Positions 46,805-54,323 of a DNA stretch of 64,000 nt are shown here, in pieces; position 1 is the first letter of the stretch; each line of letters opens with the position of its first letter. The notes beneath the pieces were generated by a model. It saw nothing but the letters and a program-made list of their open reading frames with translations. It made no database searches and was not told where the DNA came from. The translations under genes were made by a program, and so were the position numbers. The stretch comes from Archangium lansingense (GTDB taxonomy: Bacteria > Myxococcota > Myxococcia > Myxococcales > Myxococcaceae), in contig NZ_JAPNKA010000001.1 in assembly GCF_026626635.1 (NCBI RefSeq), forward strand, positions 2,976,001-3,040,000, in the 5' to 3' direction.

Positions 46805-47686
46805 TCACTGCACCTGCACCTTGAAGGTGAGGGCGACGAGCCGTCCGTTCTCTCCGCCGAAGTCGTGGCGGTACGCCAGGTCGATGCCACCTCCCGGTGT
46901 CAGCAGTCCGATGCCAACGCCGACCTGGGAGGAGCGGGTGAAACCATCCCAGGTGTAGCCGGCACGGATGGGGAAGTTCTGCCCGAGGATGTATTCCAGG
47001 CCGCCGCTGTAGGTGAGCGTGGTCTGGTTGTTCGTCTCGAAGTCCGCGCGCACGTCGGCGGCGAGGGTGAGCAGCCCGGCGAACACACCGGCATGGGCCG
47101 AGTAGTAGCGGGTGAGCTCGGCATTGCCGGTGCCGATGAGGTTATGGCCGGAGACACCGATGGCGATGACGGGGCTGGGGCGGAAGAGGATGCCGGCGTC
47201 ACCGGTGATGGCATTGGCTTCGCGGGCGCCGCGCAGCAGCAGGTAGCGCGAGTTGACGCCGATCATGAAGGCCTCGCCGAACGGCACCGCGAGGCCCACG
47301 GTGTTGAGGTGTCCGGTGGCGCGCTCGACGCCCTTCCCGAGGGAGACGAGCTGATAGCTCACGCCGGCGGCCAGGGGGCTGGTGGCCGAGTCCGCGAGGG
47401 CCACCGAGCCGAACGCATCCTGGCCCACCCAGTCCCAGGCGCCGGTGAGCTCGATGCGGTAGCTGCGGAAGGCGGCGAGGGCGGCGGGGTTGCCGGTGCC
47501 CGACTCGGCCCCGATGCCGAGGGCCCGCCAGGCGCCGCCCATGCCGTAGGCGCGTGCGCTCAGGAGCTCCCGCAGATCCTCGGAGCGCGGCTGGCGCGAG
47601 GTATCGGTCCCGGAGCCCTGCTGGGCGTAGGAGAAGGGGGCGAGCAGGAGGACGAACAGGAGCGTCAGACGATGCCACATCCGCAT
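46805..47686 (-). CDS. Outer-membrane beta-barrel protein (PorV/FadL-like)
   Basis: A 293-residue protein with a clear signal peptide (LTLLFVLLLAPFSYAQQ). The N-terminal region of the mature protein (RAYGMGGAWRALGIGAESGTGNPAALA) is the typical opening of PorV/UPF0164/FadL-like barrels, where an AxGxAGA-like segment leads to the first strands. Alternating hydrophobic strands fill the rest, ending with an aromatic-free VALTFKVQVQ strand. It should form a barrel in the outer membrane for transport or assembly. ATG 47686 is preceded by TAGGAT eight bases upstream, so the message may be leaderless. Confidence 0.8.
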   Translation of the reverse strand: MRMWHRLTLLFVLLLAPFSYAQQGSGTDTSRQPRSEDLRELLSARAYGMGGAWRALGIGAESGTGNPAALAAFRSYRIELTGAWDWVGQDAFGSVALADSATSPLAAGVSYQLVSLGKGVERATGHLNTVGLAVPFGEAFMIGVNSRYLLLRGAREANAITGDAGILFRPSPVIAIGVSGHNLIGTGNAELTRYYSAHAGVFAGLLTLAADVRADFETNNQTTLTYSGGLEYILGQNFPIRAGYTWDGFTRSSQVGVGIGLLTPGGGIDLAYRHDFGGENGRLVALTFKVQVQ

Positions 47687-47694
47687 GGGGGCGC

Positions 47695-47700
47695 ATCCTA
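47695..47700 (-). promoter_or_regulatory. Probable -10 element for the barrel gene, leaderless
   Basis: On the minus strand TAGGAT lies eight bases before ATG 47686. It is part of a 58-bp divergent region that also holds the promoter at 47707-47735 for the opposite gene, so the two transcripts start back to back. Confidence 0.4.
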
Positions 47701-47706
47701 ACTGCC

Positions 47707-47735
47707 TTGATGGAGGGGAGGGCCATCACTAGATT
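47707..47735 (+). promoter_or_regulatory. Sigma-70-type promoter giving a leaderless transcript
   Basis: TTGATG (47707-47712) and TAGATT (47730-47735) are separated by 17 bases, an excellent fit to consensus. ATG 47745 lies nine bases after the -10, so the leader would be zero to three bases. Confidence 0.65.
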
Positions 47736-47744
47736 CGCCGCCCC

Positions 47745-48542
47745 ATGAAAGAGCCACTGAACCGCAAGAGTGTGATGCCATCCGGAGCGGCCGCGATGAA
47801 GCGCACGGTCTTCCTGCTGGGAGTCCTGGCGGCGATGAGCGCGGGCGCGTACGTGTTGCCGGGCGGATCCATCCTGCGCCGGATGATGGCGGCTCGCGAG
47901 GAACTGCCGTTCTCTTCGCTGAAGGCGGACGGCTCGCTGCACTTCTACGGACCGGTGGTGAATGAGGCCGGAGGGGCGCTGGGGTTGCCGACGGACCGGC
48001 CGGATCTGGAGGCGGACGGCACGGTGTATCTGAGGCTGCCGGGCCGGTGCCGTTTCGAGGCGAAGGCGCGGGAGGGCAACACGGTGGCCTCGGTGTCCTC
48101 CGGGGGCCGCAAGCGGGTAGAGGGCACGGAGATTCCGGCGTTGTCGGAGGCGGTGCAGCAGGTGTGCGCGGTGCTGGGAGTGCGCGCGGAGTCGGCGATA
48201 GAGGGGCGCGAGGTGGTGGAGACGCACCTGCGTTCGCTGGGCATCGAGTCGCGCACGACGTCGCTGGCGCGCTTTGGCGGGGACGTGGTGTACGTGCTGG
48301 GGCAGCAGGTTGAGGGCAAGCCGCAGTTCTGGGTGTACAAGGACGGCTTCCGGCCGGCGCGGCTGAAGTACAAGGACGGGAAGGGGACGGCGTGGGACGT
48401 GCGTTTCCTGGACTACACCTCGCCGGCGACGGGCGAGATGCTGCCGCGCACCATCGAGGTCTGGCGAGGGGAGGAGCGGGTGATGCGCTTCACGGTGCTC
48501 ACGGGCGACACGAGGGCGAAGCTGGCCGACACGCTCTTCTGA
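47745..48542 (+). CDS. Exported protein of unknown function
   Basis: A 265-residue protein. ATG 47745 is supported by the near-perfect promoter whose -10 lies nine bases upstream. A second in-frame ATG at 47796, with GGAGCGG eight bases upstream, would give a cleaner signal peptide (MKRTVFLLGVLAAMSAGAYV). Either way the N terminus is a signal or anchor. The mature part (about 230 residues) has a beta-strand pattern and a central stretch VVYVLGQQVEGKPQFWVYKDGFRPARLKY resembling LolA/outer-membrane lipoprotein-sorting folds. It is divergent from the barrel gene with a 58-base gap, so the two may serve the outer membrane together. Confidence 0.75.
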   Translation: MKEPLNRKSVMPSGAAAMKRTVFLLGVLAAMSAGAYVLPGGSILRRMMAAREELPFSSLKADGSLHFYGPVVNEAGGALGLPTDRPDLEADGTVYLRLPGRCRFEAKAREGNTVASVSSGGRKRVEGTEIPALSEAVQQVCAVLGVRAESAIEGREVVETHLRSLGIESRTTSLARFGGDVVYVLGQQVEGKPQFWVYKDGFRPARLKYKDGKGTAWDVRFLDYTSPATGEMLPRTIEVWRGEERVMRFTVLTGDTRAKLADTLF

Positions 48543-48573
48543 GCCCAAGAACCCCCAAAGAACTCCCAAAGAA

Positions 48574-48675
48574 CCCCTCTCCCCCCGGGAGAGGGACGGG
48601 GTGAGGGTGCCACGGGCCCCGGGCTGAGCCCGTGCATGCACCCTCTCCCTCTGGGAGAGGGCTGGGGTGAGGGTG
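48574..48675. repeat. Pair of short palindromic repeats in direct orientation
   Basis: Unit 1 (48574-48608) is CCCCTCTCCCCCCGGGAGAGGG then ACGGGGTGAGGGTG; unit 2 (48641-48675) is CCCTCTCCCTCTGGGAGAGGG then CTGGGGTGAGGGTG. Between them CACGGGC (48611-48617) pairs with GCCCGTG (48628-48634). It follows the stop codon at 48542 by 31 bases and could terminate that gene. Just before it, CCCAAAGAAC is repeated. Confidence 0.85.
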
Positions 48676-48708
48676 TTCGCTCGCGCCCACTCTTGCACCG
48701 GAGGAACG

Positions 48709-49266
48709 ATGTCCGAGGAAGACCGGCAGAGGTGGAACACCCGCTACAGCCAACAGGAGGGGACCCGGGAACCCTCCCCATTCCTCCGCTCGCTCGCGGA
48801 CCTGCTACCGAAGTCAGGCCGTGCGCTCGACGTGGCGGGAGGCGCCGGGCGTGACGCCCTGTGGCTCGCGAGACGTGGCCTGGACGTCACCCTGGCGGAT
48901 GTCTCGGATGTCGCGCTCGAACGGGCCACGGAGGCCGCGCGCGCAGCAGGAGTCTCCCTCCGGCTCCAGCGGCTGGATGTGGAGACGGAGCCGCTCCCTC
49001 CCGGACCCTTCGAGCTCGTGCTCTGCCTGAACTTCCTCTGGCGGCCGCTGTTCGCCGGCTTCCCGAAGGTGCTCGCTCCGGGCGGGCTCCTCGTCTTCGC
49101 CCAACCGACGCGGAGCAACCTGCAACGGCACGCACATCCTTCGGCTCGCTTCCTGTTGGAGGACGGCGAGCTGCCCGGGTTGGTCCAGGGGCTGGAGATC
49201 GTCTCGTACACCGAAGGGTGGACCGAGGAAGGGCGGCACGAGGCTCGGCTGGTGGCGAGGGCCTGA
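48709..49266 (+). CDS. SAM-dependent class I methyltransferase (TehB-like)
   Basis: A 185-residue protein starting at ATG 48709, five bases after GGAGGAA. The Rossmann SAM-binding motif is ALDVAGGAGRDALWLARRG, motif II is LDVTLADVSDVALERA, and FELVLCLNFLWRPL fits motif IV. The opening RWNTRYSQQEGTREPSPFL matches TehB/Methyltransf_25-type tellurite-resistance-like or thiopurine-type methyltransferases. It should methylate a small molecule in the cytoplasm. The palindromic repeat pair directly upstream separates it from the previous gene. Confidence 0.88.
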   Translation: MSEEDRQRWNTRYSQQEGTREPSPFLRSLADLLPKSGRALDVAGGAGRDALWLARRGLDVTLADVSDVALERATEAARAAGVSLRLQRLDVETEPLPPGPFELVLCLNFLWRPLFAGFPKVLAPGGLLVFAQPTRSNLQRHAHPSARFLLEDGELPGLVQGLEIVSYTEGWTEEGRHEARLVARA

Positions 49267-49442
49267 GCCTTTCAGAAGTGTCCGGGGGATGAGACGTGCC
49301 GGACCCGAGAGGGACGGCAAACGCCGCACTCCGTACCACCGCTCACTCGGAGCGGCGCGCCTGTGTTGCCTGGCCCACCGCTTGCTCACTGGCCGCGTCG
49401 GGGAGATTGACCTGACAGGTCATGTGCCGCACCCTGACGGGC

Positions 49443-50363
49443 ATGGCACGGGACGAACGAGAGCGGGAGGACGCCTATCCCCGGGCGCCCTCACGGGAAG
49501 CGTGGGCGAGGATGAGCGAGGCGGAGAGGGCCCGGGTGGTGGAAGAGCTGCCCGGGGAGGTGACGTGGGACGAGATGGCGATGCCCGAGGGAGACCTGCA
49601 CTCCCAGGCGAAGATGGGAGCGTTGCAGGCACTCAAGGGGTACTTCTCGCGGCAACGGCGGCGGGTGTACCTGGGCTCGGAGCTGCCGGTGTACTACCCC
49701 GCCGAGCGCCGCTTCGCGCCCGACCTGGTGGTGGTGCTGGACGCGGAGGCGCACCCGCGCAGCAAGTGGGTGGTGAGTCACGAGGGCAAGGGGCTGGATT
49801 GGGTGCTGGAGGTCCACGTTGGCGGCGACCGAAAGAAGGACGCCGAGTACAACGTGAAGCGCTACGCCCGAGTGGGCATTCCCGAATACTTCATCTACGA
49901 CCGGGCACGTCAGCGGCTGTATGGCTACCGGCTGCCCTCGCCCGAGGCGAGGGAGTACGTCCCCATCACACCGGAGAGAGGCCGGTACAGCTCGGAGGTG
50001 CTGGGGCTGGAGCTGGAGATAGAAGAGGGGCGATTGCGCTTCTGGGCGGGGAGCGCGCTGCTGCTGGAGTACGAGGAGCTCATCGATCGGATGCAGGAGT
50101 CGATGGCGGGGCTGCAGCAGCGAGCCGACGAGGAGGCCCAGCAGTTGGCGGAGGCAGAGCGGCTGCGCCAGGAAACAGAGCGGCGTTTGGCGGAAGAGAT
50201 GCAGCGTCTGGCGGAAGAGACGCAGCGGCGAGAGGAAGAGACGCAGCGTCTGGCGGAAGAGACGCGGAGGCGAGAGGAAGAGACGCGGAGGCGCGAGGAG
50301 CTGGAGCGACGCCTCGCGGAGTCACAGGCTGAACTGGAGCGTCTCAGGCAGCGCAGGGAGTGA
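49443..50363 (+). CDS. Uma2-family (DUF820) nuclease-fold protein with coiled-coil tail
   Basis: A 306-residue protein. Residues about 10-195 form the Uma2/DUF820 restriction-endonuclease-like fold: EGDLHSQAKMGALQAL, RRFAPDLVVVLD, LDWVLEVHVGGDRKKDAEYNVKRYARVGIPEYFIYD, with the conserved Asp, E-x-H and K in the right order. The last 85 residues are a highly charged coiled coil built of EETQRR/EEETRR-like repeats. ATG 49443 has no clear ribosome-binding site; ATG 49422 is an in-frame alternative. Members of this family are numerous in cyanobacteria and myxobacteria, and their role is not known, with transposon or DNA-processing activity suspected. Confidence 0.85.
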   Translation: MARDEREREDAYPRAPSREAWARMSEAERARVVEELPGEVTWDEMAMPEGDLHSQAKMGALQALKGYFSRQRRRVYLGSELPVYYPAERRFAPDLVVVLDAEAHPRSKWVVSHEGKGLDWVLEVHVGGDRKKDAEYNVKRYARVGIPEYFIYDRARQRLYGYRLPSPEAREYVPITPERGRYSSEVLGLELEIEEGRLRFWAGSALLLEYEELIDRMQESMAGLQQRADEEAQQLAEAERLRQETERRLAEEMQRLAEETQRREEETQRLAEETRRREEETRRREELERRLAESQAELERLRQRRE

Positions 50364-50449
50364 GCACCGTGACGCACACATTCCTGCCGGGCGGGTGAGC
50401 GCAGCGAGCGCGGCATCGTGTGCGTCACCTTCGAGCAGGTGCGGAACGC

Positions 50450-51154
50450 TCACGTGGAGGTTCCCTTGAGCGTGGCATTCAGGGCCCGGCGCGCCAGGTG
50501 GGTGACGTACACGGTAACGAGGACGGTGGCGGCCAGCCCGCCCCAGAAGAGGAGCTGCCCGGCGGGGCCAGCGTCGGGGCGTTCGCCGCGGGAGAGCTGG
50601 GCCACGCTCGTCACCAGCGAGCCCAGGTACACATAGAGTACCGTGGCGGGCAGCAGGCCGAGGAAGGTCGCGGGCCCGTAGTCGCGCAGGCGCACCCGGG
50701 TGAGCGACAGGGAGTAGTTGAGCACGCTGAAGGGCAGGACGGGTGAGAGGCGCAGCAGCAACACCACCTTGAAGCCCTGTCCGGCGACGGCGGTGTCCAC
50801 GGCGGTGAACCTCGGCTCCCTCGCGAGGCGGTGGCCCACCCGTTCATGCAGGACCGTTCGCCCGAGCAGGAAGGAGGCCTGGGCCGAGAGGTTGCTCGCC
50901 ACCATCACCAGCAGCGAGCCGTACACGGGCCCGTAGACGAAGCCCGCTCCCATCGTCAGCACCGAGGCGGGCATCATCAGCACCGTCGCCACCACGTACA
51001 CGACGACGTAGAGCACCGCGCCCGCCATCCCCATGCCGCGGATTCGCTCGACGAGCCCCAACAACCACGTGTCCACGGGCAGCAGCGTGATGGCGAGCAC
51101 CAGCGCCGTCACTGCCGCCACCGCCGCTGCCCATCGCCCGATGCCGCGTGCCAT
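50450..51154 (-). CDS. TVP38/TMEM64-family membrane protein
   Basis: A 234-residue inner-membrane protein with about five hydrophobic helices. It carries the VTT (SNARE-associated Golgi) domain: an AGAVLYVVVYVVATVLMMPASVLTMGAGFVYGPVYGSL segment with the typical P-x-S-x-L-T-x-x-A/G-G re-entrant pattern, then a LLLRLSPVLPFSVLNYSL motif. ATG 51154 follows AGGAGAGGGGC, a good site; an in-frame ATG at 51238 would add 28 unconserved residues. Relatives (DedA, YdjX) take part in lipid scrambling or membrane homeostasis. It ends five or so bases from no partner and is divergent from the RluA gene. Confidence 0.88.
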   Translation of the reverse strand: MARGIGRWAAAVAAVTALVLAITLLPVDTWLLGLVERIRGMGMAGAVLYVVVYVVATVLMMPASVLTMGAGFVYGPVYGSLLVMVASNLSAQASFLLGRTVLHERVGHRLAREPRFTAVDTAVAGQGFKVVLLLRLSPVLPFSVLNYSLSLTRVRLRDYGPATFLGLLPATVLYVYLGSLVTSVAQLSRGERPDAGPAGQLLFWGGLAATVLVTVYVTHLARRALNATLKGTST

Positions 51155-51301
51155 GCCCCTCTCCTGACGGCCGTTGAGGCCCCAGTCGTAGCCCAGGATG
51201 TTAGGCCGGCGGCCCTTCTTTCGCCTCCACCCACCCAAGTCGTGTGGTGTCCGGCGGTCCCGGTGGTTTCTCGGAAGGCTCCGCCGTAGAAGGGGGGCTC
51301 C

Positions 51302-52234
51302 ATGTCGCCCCAGAAGATTTCCGTCCCTCGCGAGGCCGCCGGCGAGCGGCTCGACAAGTTTCTATCGGCGCACGTGCCCGGGCTCTCGCTGGAGCGGGCG
51401 CGCGCTCTCATTGAGAAGGGCCACGTGCTCATTCGCGGCAAGAAGTGCCAGGTCACGCGCAAGCTCTGGGGTGGAGAGGAGATTGAGCTCAGCCGTCCCC
51501 CTCCGCGACCCCCGACGCGCGCCTCGATGAGCCGCTCCGCCGAGGGGCCCACGCTGCCCGTGCTCCACGATGATGCCTCCCTGGTCATCGTGAACAAGCC
51601 GACGGGCCTGGTGGTGGAGCCCGCGGGGGGAAGTGTGCCCTCGGTGGTGGAGCTGCTGGCGGCGAGGCTGCCGCCGTTCGACGTGGAGGGCCTCGCGCAG
51701 CCCGGCGTGGTGCACCGGTTGGACCGAGAGACGAGCGGTTGCCTCGTGCTGGCGCGCACGGATGAGGCCGTGGCGGCGCTGGACAGGGCGTTCCAGGAGA
51801 AGCGCGTGGACAAGCGCTATTGGGCGATTGTGCTGGGCGAGACGCCCGAGCGCGACAGGCTCGAGGCGCCGTATGGGCGGGACCCGAAGAACCCGAGGCT
51901 CTTCACGACGAAGGTGCGCTCGGCGCGGCGAGCGGCGCTCTCGTACGAGGTGCGCGAGCGGCTGAAGGGCGCGACATTGGTCGAGGTGAAGCTGGAGACG
52001 GGGCGTACGCACCAGATTCGCGTGCAGATGGCCGAGGCGGGTTACCCCGTGCTCGCCGACTCTCTGTACGGGACGGAGGAGACGCGGGCGCACCCGGCGG
52101 CGAAGGAGATTGGCCGTCATGCGCTGCACGCGGTCCGGCTGTCCCTGCCGAGCCCCGCCACGAGTGGGGTGGTGGGCGTCGAGGCGCCGCTGCCCGAGGA
52201 CTTCCAGCGTGCGCTCGCGATGCTCCGGGGGTGA
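51302..52234 (+). CDS. RluA-family pseudouridine synthase
   Basis: A 310-residue enzyme with a stronger S4 domain than its paralogue: ERLDKFLSAHVPGLSLERARALIEKGHVLIRG near the N terminus. The catalytic part has VLHDDASLVIVNKPTGLVV, VHRLDRETSGCLVL with the active-site Asp, KRYWAIVLG and ETGRTHQIRVQM. It should isomerise uridine in 23S rRNA or tRNA, RluD/RluC-like. AAGGGGGG lies just upstream of ATG 51302. It shares only the family, not the target, with the gene at 38077-39030. Confidence 0.92.
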   Translation: MSPQKISVPREAAGERLDKFLSAHVPGLSLERARALIEKGHVLIRGKKCQVTRKLWGGEEIELSRPPPRPPTRASMSRSAEGPTLPVLHDDASLVIVNKPTGLVVEPAGGSVPSVVELLAARLPPFDVEGLAQPGVVHRLDRETSGCLVLARTDEAVAALDRAFQEKRVDKRYWAIVLGETPERDRLEAPYGRDPKNPRLFTTKVRSARRAALSYEVRERLKGATLVEVKLETGRTHQIRVQMAEAGYPVLADSLYGTEETRAHPAAKEIGRHALHAVRLSLPSPATSGVVGVEAPLPEDFQRALAMLRG

Positions 52235-52240
52235 GGGGGC

Positions 52241-52825
52241 TCAGGAGTTGTCCTCTTCCTGCTCCTCTTCATCCAGGGCAATCGAGAACGGGTAGATCGC
52301 GCGGTGGTTGACGTTGCGATGGTACACCGCGAGGTAGTCGTTACCCGCGATCTTGATGAAGGTCTGCTCAGGCGGCGCGGACTGATTCATGAACCATTCC
52401 TCTGCCTCCTCGCGTGTATTGAAAGAGGCTGCGGCTGGAGGGAGACCTTCGCGCTTGAGCCTGCCGAGATGGGCTTCGAGCACGGCGAGGGGGAGCAGGC
52501 GACGGTGGTTCATTTCGCGGATGTACGCGACGGTGTGGTACTGGTCCGCAATCAGCACGAGCGTCGAATCGGGTGGTTCCGGGTGGCTGTTCAGCCAGGA
52601 TTCCGCCTCCTGGCGTGTCTTGAACGAGGCCACCACGGGCGGTGGGGCGTTGGACTCGAGGTACTTGAGAAAGTCCGCGAAGGCGTACCGCTGGCCCGTC
52701 GAAGTGATGAAGAGAATCGCGTTGATGGCGGTCTCGAGGAGCGCTTGTTCTTCTGCGGATGGAGTATTGGCGCGAATCCGCGCGAGAAGGTCCATCACCT
52801 CCGTGGTGAGAAGGCGCTTGTTCAT
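52241..52825 (-). CDS. Myxobacterial protein of unknown function with duplicated domain
   Basis: A 194-residue cytosolic-looking protein. After a helical N-terminal 80 residues come two copies of a roughly 55-residue unit: VASFKTRQEAESWLNSHPEPP...LVLIADQYHTVAYIREMNHRRLLPL and AASFNTREEAEEWFMNQSAPP...FIKIAGNDYLAVYHRNVNHRAIYPF. The unit reads as strand, helix, two strands and a conserved NHR. The end is acidic. I know no family function. Its ATG overlaps the stop of the six-cysteine lipoprotein gene (ATGA), so the two are translationally coupled and probably interact. Confidence 0.8.
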   Translation of the reverse strand: MNKRLLTTEVMDLLARIRANTPSAEEQALLETAINAILFITSTGQRYAFADFLKYLESNAPPPVVASFKTRQEAESWLNSHPEPPDSTLVLIADQYHTVAYIREMNHRRLLPLAVLEAHLGRLKREGLPPAAASFNTREEAEEWFMNQSAPPEQTFIKIAGNDYLAVYHRNVNHRAIYPFSIALDEEEQEEDNS

Positions 52826-53457
52826 GGCAATACCCCCACGATGTAGGGCTCGGAGGGGATGGCTGGCGAGGCCACAAGTGCGATGGGAGCGAGGACGACG
52901 ACGCCCGCACCGGCAGACACCACGACGAAAACTACCCCAGCGATCATGACGGCGCTGCCCACCAGGATCATCTTGTGGTTGCGCTTCAACCAATCGATGG
53001 CGCTGTCCACGGCCGTGAATTCTTGGGGCTGGAGTTTCTGCAGTTCTACGCAGTCCTGATAGGCCTGCCAGCACGCGTCGCGGCAATACTCTGACTTTCC
53101 ACCTCCCTTGCGCGGGGTCTTGACGTGTCCGTAACCCGGGGCCAAAGGCCGACGCATGCAATCCTGGTAGCAGTCCTGCAGTTCCTGGTCGCAATCGCGT
53201 GGCCGGGCCGCAACGAGGACGATGCGCCCGTAAGGGCTGTGGTTGCTCGATTGAGGCCTGTAGCGAGCAAGATCGAAATCCTCGGCACGTTGCCAGGAGT
53301 GGGTCATCTGGCCGTCAGGCAGCTCGTTGAGGATGAGCACCAGTCCGGCGAGCTCTTCCGCGCTGGTAGGCGTGGTGTAGCGAGTGGCGCTACATGAGAC
53401 GAGCAGCACGCTGAGGGCTGCGGCAACGAGTTTTCTCGGAGTTGGGCGGAGGGTCAT
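52822..53457 (-). CDS. Lipoprotein with mirrored six-cysteine motif and C-terminal membrane segment
   Basis: A 211-residue protein. The signal peptide ends in VLLVSC (Cys22). The central part carries a symmetrical pattern, C-x6-C-x3-C then, about 25 residues later, C-x3-C-x6-C (CDQELQDCYQDC and CRDACWQAYQDC), which suggests a helical hairpin locked by three disulfides. A basic RKGGGK loop lies between. The C terminus has a very hydrophobic Val/Ala-rich stretch (VGSAVMIAGVVFVVVSAGAG) that could span or enter a membrane. By recollection, similar lipoproteins are common in myxobacteria and unassigned. It is translationally coupled to the duplicated-domain protein. Confidence 0.8.
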   Translation of the reverse strand: MTLRPTPRKLVAAALSVLLVSCSATRYTTPTSAEELAGLVLILNELPDGQMTHSWQRAEDFDLARYRPQSSNHSPYGRIVLVAARPRDCDQELQDCYQDCMRRPLAPGYGHVKTPRKGGGKSEYCRDACWQAYQDCVELQKLQPQEFTAVDSAIDWLKRNHKMILVGSAVMIAGVVFVVVSAGAGVVVLAPIALVASPAIPSEPYIVGVLP

Positions 53458-53817
53458 GCGCGGTGCACTTTGTGTCCTGGCTGTGGGCCCACCATGTCAC
53501 GAGTGGCGCGGGAGCCGGGCGCGTGTCCAGTGCATGCTCTCCATGGCCGGGCGTTCAACGCGGCTCACCGTCAGCCAGCCGACGAAGGACATGACCACTG
53601 GAGTGGGGTGATGTGAGCCCGCCCTCTTGGGGTTGGTTCATAAGTGTCTGGAAGTACAGGGATTGTGGGTCCCATCTGGCCCGTGGGAGGGGGCGGCTCT
53701 CCGGTGTCGAATGCCGGAGGGTATGTCAGACCCATCGAGTAGTTTGCGTCCTTGCCGCTGAACCGGAACCGACGCGCCATGGGCGTGAAGGAGGGTGTCA
53801 GTCGGCAAGGGGGTTTC
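53458..53817. other. 360-bp region without a clear gene
   Basis: This gap separates the lipoprotein start from the small secreted protein at 53818. A minus-strand frame from ATG 53780 to 53571 encodes a protein-like 69-residue sequence rich in Pro, Gly and Tyr (for example SGKDANYSMGLTYPPAFD), but it lacks a ribosome-binding site. It may be a gene remnant. No repeat or convincing promoter was seen. Confidence 0.4.
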
Positions 53818-54141
53818 ATGCGAACGAAGCTGTGCGTGTTGGGGGCGGTGTTGGGGACGGCGTCGGTGTTGCCGGTGGTGTGCCTGCCGGAGGTTCCGGC
53901 GCAAGAGACGAAGGAGGAGCAGCCGCGAGGAGGCGTGTCGCGGCAGGCCGGCCAGCTTTTCGATGGCCATGCCACCGAGCCGCTCTCGCCGGTCGAGGTG
54001 CCAGCGAGCCCAGTGCTCGACGAGCCGAAGCACCCGTGCGAGCTCGTCACGGTGATGCGGGTGCCGTGCGATCCTTCGGCGTCCACGTGCGAGTACACCT
54101 ATTGGGAGTGCCCGCAGAACGTGAAGCCGCTGAGGGCATGA
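53818..54141 (+). CDS. Small secreted cysteine-containing protein
   Basis: A 107-residue protein. ATG 53818 follows AAGGGGG at the right distance, and the first 28 residues (TKLCVLGAVLGTASVLPVVCLPEVPAQ) form a signal peptide with a probable cleavage after AQ. The mature part of about 78 residues is acidic and polar with four cysteines in its last third (HPCELV, VPCDPS, STCEYTYWECPQN), probably two disulfides. No known family. Its size and build resemble small matrix or surface proteins. The nearest genes are the unknown lipoprotein pair on the other strand. Confidence 0.7.
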   Translation: MRTKLCVLGAVLGTASVLPVVCLPEVPAQETKEEQPRGGVSRQAGQLFDGHATEPLSPVEVPASPVLDEPKHPCELVTVMRVPCDPSASTCEYTYWECPQNVKPLRA

Positions 54142-54323
54142 CGAAGTGAAAGTGCGGCCCGTGCGCGGGTCGCTTCGGGCGCGGCGGGTTGGGCTCTTCG
54201 GAGCCTGGCTCGCCGCGTCGGCGTTTTCAGGCATGGGACAGCCCGTGAGGACGCAGTAGGTCCTACGTGGGTTTGCGGCACTGGCGGGTCGGGCTAAGGT
54301 CAGGCCCGATTTCCACCAGGAAC

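Noticed and set aside
53571-53780. Minus-strand 69-residue frame with protein-like sequence
   Set aside because: No ribosome-binding site or recognisable family, and it lies in a gap opposite to a better supported gene; kept only as a possible remnant.
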